Source of the DNA: Spongilla lacustris
Taxonomy: Eukaryota; Porifera; Demospongiae; Spongillida; Spongillidae
Direction: 5' to 3'
Length of the DNA: 64,000 nt
Assembly: GCA_949361645.1 (NCBI GenBank)
Contig: OX442433.1
Span: forward strand, 1,082,473-1,146,472
In this document: piece after piece, positions 44,022 through 64,000 of the stretch
Position numbering within the stretch: the first letter of the stretch is position 1
Layout: each line of letters opens with the position of its first letter
Made by a program: the position numbers and the translations under genes
The notes under the pieces: generated by a model
Database searches by the model: none
The model's input: only the letters and a program-made list of their open reading frames with translations
Told to the model about the DNA's origin: nothing

Positions 44022-47000
44022 CCAAACTACACAGAGATCAGCTCCAGTTGCTATGCAAACAGGGACTGCCCCTAATCCTTCTGTGGCACAGTTTCAGCCT
44101 ATGCAACAGCAACAGCAGCCCGCCCCTTCAGGACCCGCCCCCTTCCCTCCCAATCCCATGGGAGCATACAACCCATTTGCCATGCCCTACTTCAGGCCGC
44201 CTCCCATGATGGGGAACCTCCCCCTTCCTCCTCCACACCACTTCCCAAACCCACAGGTGCTCCCGCCCCACCCACAGATGTACCAGAGGCCTGGTGGTGT
44301 GATGACCAATCGCTATCTCCCTCCCCAACCCCAACAGTATCCCCCTCCCCACTTCATGATGCACTCTCACCACCCCCACATGGTGCCGTGGCAACACCAA
44401 CAGCAGCCACAGGAATCAACTGAGGAGAGCCTGACACAAGTGATTACCTCACACCCTGGGGGTGGTGGGGGTGGCGGTGGGTCTTGGCAGATGGGCGTGG
44501 AGCCACCTGTACAGGTGATATCATCCCACGCCCTGTTCCCAACCTATCCCCAGCCACAGCCAGAGGAGGAGGAAGGGGTGGCAGGGGTGGAGGAAGAAGG
44601 GGAGGAGGTGGAGGAGGAGATTCCTACGACGACCCCACAGTCTAGCTTTTTGGGAGGTGGCTGGCCTTTGCTTCTTCCCCAGCACTTGATGGCTGCTGAG
44701 CATTCTGTGCAGGGAACACCATCCCCTCAGGCACCTGTACCTACCTGGCTCCAGCCGTCTGCCAGGGGGGACACCCCACAACAGTCGGCCCTGCCATTGT
44801 CTCAGAGTGGCCCCCAGGTCAGGCAGCAGCAGCACACTGAAGCTCCAAACAAGGAGGCATCACCACAGGTACCATCATCTGCTCTGGCGCAAGGCCCAGG
44901 AAAACAGCAAGTATTGTCTGTGCAGGGATCGAGTGCAGGGAAGCAGGCACAACTCCAGCAGCAGCCTGCACCTTCTGTACCTCCAGTGGTACCATCTATT
45001 GCCTCCACTCATCCACAACAGTCCAAACCCAGTTGCAAGGAGAGTGGGGCTTCCATTACTTACACCTCCAATTTAAGTAAGTTTGTGTCTGTGTGTGTGT
45101 CTGTGTGTGTGTGTCTGTGTGTGTGTCTGTGTGCATGGGTGTGTGAAGAATGTGCACAATGAGTTTTAGATTATTCTAAGGCATTGGAAGGAGGTTGCAA
45201 TTGTTTCACTTTGGACTGTCTTGCAGGGAATGGTATACCTGAGCTGTAGCTGAGCATATCAGTAGGTATAGTGGTTGTCAATCAATGGCATCAGGCCCAG
45301 ATATAGTTCCTTACAAAGTGAATTTTGTTTTAGTCCTTTGTGGCTTATTGTAGATATGAACTACAAACCAGGCTGGGGTTTAATCCGCATAAAACTTTTT
45401 TGTTGTTGTTCCGCTTAAGAGGTGGTTGGTTTTCTAAGGAGGAGTTTACCATCTTGATGTTACATGCCTTTATTTCTCTGGCCTAAATGGCTTTTTAAAT
45501 TTTGTGAACACACACTTGCCAGAGCATGAAGATAATTATTGATCGACAGTACATAATGGCATTGTCGTTTCTTGGCAACAAAGGTGAGGGGAGGTGAAAG
45601 GTATTCAGTGTGGTGGGCACCAAAGGTTAGGAGAGGGGACCAGTGTGGTGGGCACCAAAGGTTAGGAGAGGGGACCAGTGTGGTGGGCACCAAAGGTTAG
45701 GAGAGGGGACCAGTGTGGTGGGCACCAAAGGTTAGGAGAGGGGACCAGTGTGTTGGGCACCAAAGGTTAGGAGAGGGGACCAGTGTGGTGGGCACCAAAG
45801 GTTAGGAGAGGGGACCAGTGTGGTGGGCACCAAAGGTTTCATAATACACTGCCTATGGTGGGTTGGATAGAGTTGGTATGTTGTTGGGAACATTTACCAC
45901 TCAAATAGCCAAAGATTTATGATAAAAGGCATTTGCCAAATTGAAGCTTGCAAACAATGCTACAGTAATGCTAGTTCTCCATTCCTAGGTTGGTTTAAAG
46001 GTTTAATCTAATCAGATTGGGATGCAGGTACATGTACATGTACATGTACATATAGTCCATAGTTGTGGTTATCCATGACACTACATGTATGTTGCAGTAG
46101 CTGAAAAATGGGGTGGGCATATATACCTGAGCTACCCAGCTATATATGCACATTATTAGCAGTGTTATTGTGTGCTGTGAACATGGCGCACACAGTCGTG
46201 TGCACAGCACTAGACACAACTCACAACAGTTAGCTCTAGAAGTATCTGAATGCCTTGTACAGTACAGTATCTACACAGCAGGAGTTGCATGGTGCATTTG
46301 GTGTTTGCTAGAAATGCTTTAAGTCACTCCCTCCTCTCCACCCTTTTCCTACACACCCCTCCCTCCTACACACCCCTCCCTCCTACACACCCCTATCCCT
46401 CCTCTCCACCCTTTCCCTACACACCCCTCCTTCCTACACACCCCTCTCCTTCCTCTCCACCCTTTCCCTACACACCCCTCCTTCCTACACACCCCTCTCC
46501 TTCCTCTCCACCCTTTCCCTACACACCCCTCCTTCCTACACACCCCTCTCCTTCCTCTTCACCCTTTCCCTACACACCCCTCCCTCCTACACACCCCACT
46601 CCCTCTCCACCCTTTCCCTACACACCCCTCTCCTTCCTCTCCACCCTTTCCCTACACACCCCTCCTTCCTACACACCCCTCTCCTTCCTCTCCACCCTTT
46701 CCCTACACACGCCTCTCCCTCCTACACACCCCTCTCCCTCCTCTCCACCCTTTCCCTACACACCCCTCCCTCCTCCTCTTAGGTGCACTGCCTGCCTCCC
46801 TGACCTCCACAGCTGTCGTGACAACCCCAAGGCCTGTTGAGTCTGCCATTGTGAAGGAGCCTGCCACCAGACCGGCTCCAAATAACAGGCCAGCAAAAGC
46901 AGCAGAGGTCAACCAGGACCTGCAGCAGAGAGCCCCCAAGGTGCCTCTCACACCCAAACAACTCCAAACCGGCCAGGTATCTCCTTCAGACAACTCTGCC

Positions 47001-47784
47001 GACCCTGCTTCTAATGGCAAGGTCACAAAGCCCATTGAGAGTAAGGAAGACCAACAGAGACCATCTTCTGCATCCAGACGTTCGCACCAAGACCAGAGGC
47101 AGACGACCCAGCTTGTGCAGAGTAATGTTGAAGGTGTGTTTGCTAGCAGAGTATCTCCTATGTGATATGCATACTTACTTAGAGTTCTAGCCATGCTCGT
47201 TAAATCATCATCTAAATAATTCAGCTTATTATATTGGGACATATTTGTCCCTCTTGTATATATTCCAAAATGTTCTTTACATTAACTATAACTTCGTGTG
47301 ATTAACGCTATTGACTCTACTAACACATCACGCTACACCATTTCTCTATATGGTATAATATATTTTTGAGTCTTGTACTAACCCCATGTTATAATTGCGA
47401 GGTCTGATACAGCGTAAAGCATTTTAATAACATTTTAGGTATGCAATTTACTCGGAAACTGTCCCATATATACAATGAAAAAGTCAATTTGAAATTCAGA
47501 TTTTGAACCTTCAAAAAAAAAAAAAAACTGCTGAGACCAATTAATATGATAGTATTGGTGCTTGTGTAAGATATCAAATGCAATTTGTTTAATTAAACAT
47601 CAAGATTAATTAACCATCAAACGTGTAAATTTCAGATATCCTTCAAGCACAGGACACATAAGATAGGCTGGCTTAACACCCCTCCCCTTCCCCTCCCCCC
47701 CCCCCCCCCCCCCCCCCCCCCCATTGAAGGACGTGGTGGCCACAAGAGAGAGAACCACCCAAGGGGACCTCCCAGGAAGGATGC

Positions 47785-47815
<31 letters not shown>

Positions 47816-48793
47816 AGGGTGTTCAGATATGATAGGGAGTTTGACTTTGAGAGTGCAAATGCGCGTTTTGACAAGGAGAACTTGGAAGAAGAGTTCAAAC
47901 ACAAGGCGAAAATAGCTGATGATGGGAGAAAGGGAGATGAACCAGAGGCGTGTGAAGAGGGTGAGCTGGAGCAGGATGGGGAAGAGGAGGAAGATGCTGA
48001 GGAGACAGATCAGCAGTCGGAAGTAATATATGACAAAAAGAAGAGCTTCTTTGATAGTATGTCTTGTGATACCAACAAGACTGGAGGCAACTTGTAAGTT
48101 ACTGTGCGCTTTAAGTCAAGAGTATATTTAAGTGTCTGTTTATTGGTACGAATGACTAGCTGTAAGAAATGGGTGTCACCCTTTACATCGATACAGATAG
48201 GCATTTTTGTTGAAGAGTTTTATTGTAAGTGGTTTGAAGAAAGTGTAGATGTGTGGGTGCTTGGTGCTTATTGGCGATGTTGAAAGAACATGTTGGCTTT
48301 AAGCAGTAATGCTGTTGTTCTTTAATTATCTTATAATTGTTATTAAAAGGCTCTTCTGTTTTAAAAAAGAAAAATATACCATTTCCCTCCCTGCAGACAT
48401 GCAGGCAGACATGAAGAACGAGCTCTGAATACAGAGACCTTTGGAGTTAATACAGTGCATGGGTATCGCTACAGGTCCCGAGGAGGCAGGGGGCGAGGAG
48501 GGGGAGGGGGTGGATACTACAGGTCAAGAGGTCGTCGCGGAGGTGGTGGTGGACGCCCGCATGTGGGAGCCGGTAAAGATGGAGAAACCCTCACTGATGG
48601 TGGTGGTGGTGGTGGAGGTGGCAATGGTTATGGTAATGGCCGTGGAGGGGGTGGTGGTCACTACTCGGATAGACACAGTCGTGACAGGCAGAATCGCTCC
48701 AGGGAGCACCCGCAAGGTCAGAGGAGGTGGAACAACAGGGAACAGGTGAACCATCCACAGCCCCCACCACCGCCACAGCTGGAGAAAAATTAA
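43415..48793 (+). CDS. LSM14A: LSM14 (Scd6/RAP55) mRNP assembly protein
   Basis: Six exons in phase (43415-43535, 43616-43776, 44035-45076, 46783-47133, 47730-48093, 48397-48793) give 811 residues. The N-terminal LSm domain (1-80) is unmistakable: [34 protein letters not shown] [15 protein letters not shown] very long Gln/Pro-rich linker (about 95-560) follows. Then come the FDF box ([19 protein letters not shown], about 590-610), the FFD box ([14 protein letters not shown], about 657-670), the TFG box ([13 protein letters not shown]) and an RGG tail. LSM14 acts in translational repression and P-body assembly with DDX6 and 4E-T. At 811 residues it is far longer than human LSM14A (463). Exon 5 follows a C run of about 29. 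ATTAAA occurs near 48913. Confidence 0.94.
45585..45838. repeat. 35-bp minisatellite, 7 copies, LSM14 intron 3
   Basis: The unit contains GTGGGCACCAAAGGTTAGGA and GAGGGGACCAGTGTG. Confidence 0.94.
46325..46778. repeat. pyrimidine-rich array before LSM14 exon 4
   Basis: Blocks of CCTACACACCCCTCC and CTTCCTCTCCACCCTTTCCC repeat up to the exon 4 acceptor (46782) and serve as a 450-bp pyrimidine tract. Open frames here are repeat artefacts. Confidence 0.9.
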
Positions 48794-49286
48794 CATATGT
48801 AGGTAGGTGTTTTGAATTGGGTTCATTATTCTCTGATTTTAATTTGTTAAATCATCTTTATTTCTCTAGAAAGCAACAGTGCCAGCATAAACTGTCTGTG
48901 CCACTATTCAATTATTAAAAACATTTGAGTCCCATTTTGATTTTTCAGCAAAAACACAGCACTACGGTGGTGTGATAGTAGTGCCTCTTTTCTCCACAAC
49001 AGTCACTTGTTGGTTGGTGCGTACATGCCACGCTGCAGTCACTGTGTGTATTGTGTTCTGTTATGCCAGTTACTGTGCATATTATGTGCTACTAATATAG
49101 TCACTGTTTTTGGTTGATGACCCAAACTCTACTTTGATGTCAAAATAAGTATTACAAAAAAAAACTGGTTGTTTAAATAAAAATGACTAACAGATCGCAA
49201 AATAAACTTGATTCGAAAATTGATGTTGCAAATTCTGTTTTATGACATGAAAAAGGGTGTGAATGGGGTCGATATCAGTACATGAA
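48794..49286. other. intergenic region between convergent LSM14 and SS18
   Basis: 493 bp of A/T-rich unique sequence. Both 3' UTRs must end here. No gene is visible. Confidence 0.6.
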
Positions 49287-50119
49287 TCATGTGAGAGGAC
49301 CAGAAGGGCCGGGGCTGATGGAGCTGGGCTGAGCGTAGTTTCCACCCATCATGACAGGAGGAGCAGAGGAGAGGTACATGGTACCTGGGTGCTGCTGCCC
49401 TCCTTGCTGCTGCTGCTGTTGTTGTGACGCCGCCGCTTTCCTCTGCTGCTGTTGGATCATTTGCTCTTGCCTCATGCGAAGAATCTTCCTCTGATCTTCT
49501 GACAAGGACATGGGATTCTGCTGCTGCATACCGTAGGGATTATTGGACTGGCCTCCTCCCCATCCACCCATGCTTCCATAACCGGGCATCCCCCCCATCT
49601 GCTGCTGCTGCTGCTGAGAGGTGCTGACCCCTTGGGCCTCACCAGGCCATGTGGACTGAGGGAGTGGGGGCGGTGGCCTCTGTGCTGTGTGCATTTGCGC
49701 CATGGAGTAAGGCGGCATGCTGTTACTGACTTGCTCCTGAGATCTCTGGGGCATCATATTGGTACCGGGCGGCTAACAAGCAGTGCACGTGATGCAAACT
49801 TTAATTCCAATAAAACGTGTGCAGTTGATGTGTACTCACTGGAAGGATACTTTGAACGTTCAGTGCGGGATCAGCCAAGTTTGCCAGAAACGCGAGGTTT
49901 CTGTGGAGGGTCTGCTGATACCTGAAAGTATATACGAAGTGCAAAATGAATGAATGGGTCCGCTCTTGCACAATACATACTGAATGCATTCCATGGCTTT
50001 TCCTTTGGTGTTCTGAATTTCCACCAGCACCTAGTACAGATAAGCATGACGGCATGGTTTTACTTTATTTTAAATTTGGAACAAACCTTTATTAGGTGTG
50101 CGTTTTCGTCTAACATCTG

Positions 50120-50150
<31 letters not shown>

Positions 50151-50398
50151 CACATGGAATGAAATTGTTTGTTTTAGATACCAATTGGAATTTGTCGGTT
50201 TCTATAGGGATCCCGCCAAAAAAGAAACAAGCTTCCGGACAGCGAACAGCCACATACCTAGCAAGACCACGTGGTAAACTAGCCTAGGTCTGTTCTTTTT
50301 CAAGTGACATATACAAAGTCTATCAGAATTACCTTTTGGATGGTTTGAGGGTTGGCGTTCATATGCTCAGACCTGCTGTATGAAGCTGGTGCCGTCAT
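49287..50398 (-). CDS. SS18: SS18 (SYT) subunit of BAF chromatin remodeller
   Basis: Five exons in phase (50398-50333, 50116-50087, 50030-49981, 49921-49840, 49772-49287) give 237 residues. The SSXT/SNH domain covers about 16-88: NPQTIQKMLDENAHLIK, VLVEIQNTKGKAMECIQYQ, TLHRNLAFLANLADPALN and VQSILP. The rest is a low-complexity QPGY-type region rich in Gln, Met, Pro and Gly. SS18 is a core BAF-complex coactivator subunit and binds the BRG1 side of the complex through the SNH domain. It is shorter than human SS18 (about 418 residues), mainly by a reduced QPGY tail. It is head-to-head with the 48-residue microprotein. Confidence 0.93.
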
Positions 50399-50549
50399 CT
50401 TTAGAATCGATAGGCAAGCCTTCCTTCTGTGAGTATATTCTGTACGTAATAGTAGCTGGTGTAGCTTGAAGCGCGCCCGACAAAACTATTATTACAGGTT
50501 ATTTAACCCCTTAGCATCAATGTGGGGGGAAAGATCACGATGTTGAAAA
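50399..50549. promoter_or_regulatory. bidirectional promoter SS18 / microprotein
   Basis: Only 151 bp separate the two start codons. GC-rich GAAGCGCGCCCGAC lies at about 50469-50482. No TATA box. Confidence 0.45.
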
Positions 50550-50760
50550 ATGTTCAAAATTTCGATGAGGAGTGTTGCTGTTGGGTGGTAAGTTTGATAC
50601 AGCACACTATAATTTTCATTATTGACGTGAATCCTCCCACTCTGTATACAGGGTCGTAGTAGTCGCCGCAGGTTTAGCGACCTTTATCTACTGTAAGAAC
50701 GACATAGACAACAGGCGACTAGAAATAATCAGAGCCCAAGCCGCGCAGAAGAGAGCTTAG
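50550..50760 (+). CDS. unrecognised 48-residue single-pass membrane microprotein
   Basis: Two exons in phase, 50550-50587 and 50652-50760 (TAG), separated by a 64-bp intron with GTAAGT and a pyrimidine/TATACAG acceptor. The product starts MFKISMRSVAVGW, has one hydrophobic helix (VVVVAAGLATFIYC) and a charged tail, KNDIDNRRLEIIRAQAAQKRA. The short helix with a basic amphipathic tail resembles small mitochondrial inner-membrane assembly factors, but I do not recognise a family and assign no function. A second in-frame ATG at residue 6 could be the start. Strict phase, good splice sites and position on a shared SS18 promoter support a real gene; another frame (from 50540) stops early. Confidence 0.6.
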
Positions 50761-51054
50761 AGACCCGAGCACGACACATGTATGCGCATACAGAACTGGC
50801 CACGCTGTACACTAAATGGGCGTTTCTCACAGAATAAATTCGATTGATGTACACGCACAATATAGATAATTGTATAAAGTCCAGAGTCATTTAAGAGCAA
50901 AAAATGTTGCAGGATTTTTTTTTTTTTTTTTTTTTTTTTTTGCCGTACAGAAACAGGGTTTTAAAAAGTTGAACACAACTTTCTCCCAACAAGGTGGGTA
51001 AGAAAGACACGGAGATAAACACAAAGAGAGGGTCCACTGAAGCAGGCAGGCAGT
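50761..51054. other. intergenic region between convergent microprotein and TAF4
   Basis: 294 bp with a T run of about 26 (50917-50942). AATAAA at about 50833 (AGAATAAATT) fits the 3' end of the microprotein gene. No gene is seen. Confidence 0.6.
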
Positions 51055-57557
<6,503 letters not shown>

Positions 57558-57749
57558 TAGCACACTTTTCCACAAAGATCAAAACAGATTCTCCCTCTTT
57601 GGCGCCTAGTTAGGCTCCATTTTGACCAAAATAAAAACGGTCAATCTCATTTTATAGGTATGCGCCTATCCGGACTTTTCCGTAAAGCGACTCGCATACT
57701 AGGATTTTGGAGGGCTTATAGTATTAGGTACTTGCTATGACAGATCGAG
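57558..57749. promoter_or_regulatory. bidirectional promoter TAF4 / NELFCD
   Basis: 192 bp between start codons. TATCCGGACTTTTCCG at about 57667-57682 contains ETS-like CCGGA. Both genes act in RNA polymerase II transcription, so co-regulation is plausible. Confidence 0.5.
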
Positions 57750-63012
<5,263 letters not shown>

Positions 63013-63027
63013 GTAAGTGCACATATG

Positions 63028-63028
<1 letters not shown>

Positions 63029-63058
<30 letters not shown>

Positions 63059-64000
63059 CATACATACATACATACATACATACATACATACATACATACA
63101 TACATACATACATACATACATACATACATACATACATACATACATACATACATACATACATACATACATACATACATACATACATACATACATACATACA
63201 TACATACATACATACATACATACATACATACATACATACATACATACATACATACATACATACATACATACATACATACATACATACATACATACATACA
63301 TACATACATACATACATACATACATACATACATACATACATACATACATACATACATACATACATACATACATACATACATACATACATACATACATACA
63401 TACATACATACATACATACATACATACATACATACATACATACATACATACATACATACATACATACATACATACATACATACATACATACATACATACA
63501 TACATACATACATACATACATACATACATACATACATACATACATACATACATACATACATACATACATACATACATACATACATACATACATACATACA
63601 TACATACATACATACATACATACATACATACATACATACATACATACATACATACATACATACATACATACATACATACATACATACATACATACATACA
63701 TACATACATACATACATACATACATACATACATACATACATACATACATACATACATACATACATACATACATACATACATACATACATACATACATACA
63801 TACATACATACATACATACATACATACATACATACATACATACATACATACATACATACATACATACATACATACATACATACATACATACATACATACA
63901 TACATACATACATACATACATACATACATACATACATACATACATACATACATACATACATACATACATACATACATACATACATACATACATACATACA
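63029..64000. repeat. (TACA)n, more than 240 perfect copies, to the window edge
   Basis: A perfect tetranucleotide array starts 16 bp after the exon 4 donor of NELFCD and continues without a single change to base 64000. The long minus-strand open frames (repeated MYVC) are products of it. Confidence 0.98.

Overview
The window is nuclear DNA of an animal. It holds twelve genes (eleven recognisable, one unrecognised), nearly all with many short exons, GT-AG introns and consistent reading phase, in a compact layout where neighbouring start codons are often under 200 bp apart. The repertoire (Cas/BCAR1 scaffold, one RBL pocket protein, SS18, TAF4, POGLUT, NELF-C/D, single-copy members of families that vertebrates duplicated) points to an invertebrate. 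A sponge or other early-branching animal is my best guess, but nothing here proves the phylum. There are no rRNA or tRNA genes, no recognisable transposon and no bacterial operon.

Layout, left to right. 952-6998 (-) CFDP1/BCNT; 7002-7446 (+) SMIM13-like small membrane protein; 7763-10420 (-) TMEM170; 10560-12770 (+) BCAR1/Cas-family adaptor; 12950-24326 (+) POGLUT2/3 (KDELC) ER O-glucosyltransferase ending in HDEL; 27104-41167 (-) RBL1/RBL2-like pocket protein, 23 exons, 1154 codons; 41560-43248 (-) NUTF2; 43415-48793 (+) LSM14; 49287-50398 (-) SS18; 50550-50760 (+) an unrecognised 48-residue membrane microprotein; 51055-57557 (-) TAF4; 57750-63012 (+) the first four exons of NELF-C/D, running off the right edge.

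Five gene pairs are head-to-head with 3-192 bp between start codons (CFDP1/SMIM13, TMEM170/BCAR1, NUTF2/LSM14, SS18/microprotein, TAF4/NELFCD), so most transcription probably starts from bidirectional promoters. CFDP1, TMEM170 and BCAR1 are also neighbours on human 16q23.1. LSM14, SS18 and TAF4 have neighbouring human paralogues on 20q13.33 (LSM14B, SS18L1, TAF4), and SS18/TAF4B on 18q11.2. The window therefore seems to preserve two very old gene neighbourhoods. Several of the genes act in transcription or chromatin (CFDP1, RBL, SS18, TAF4, NELF-C/D).

The most unusual property is the amount of tandem repeat. Nearly every larger intron carries its own minisatellite or microsatellite with an unrelated unit: 16, 35, 12, 20, 25, 50, 21, 28, 24, 30 and 32 bp, plus (CA)n and (TACA)n. 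Several arrays contain a splice site. A 50-bp array after POGLUT exon 8 repeats the exon end and its 5' splice site 15 more times. A 30-bp array before RBL exon 3 repeats the 3' splice site and exon start in frame. A 21-bp array follows an RBL donor and is bounded by a second copy of that donor. This splice-site-seeded repeat growth is the strongest candidate for something not well described. All exon limits are read by eye from splice consensus, phase and family similarity; no alignment or RNA data were available.
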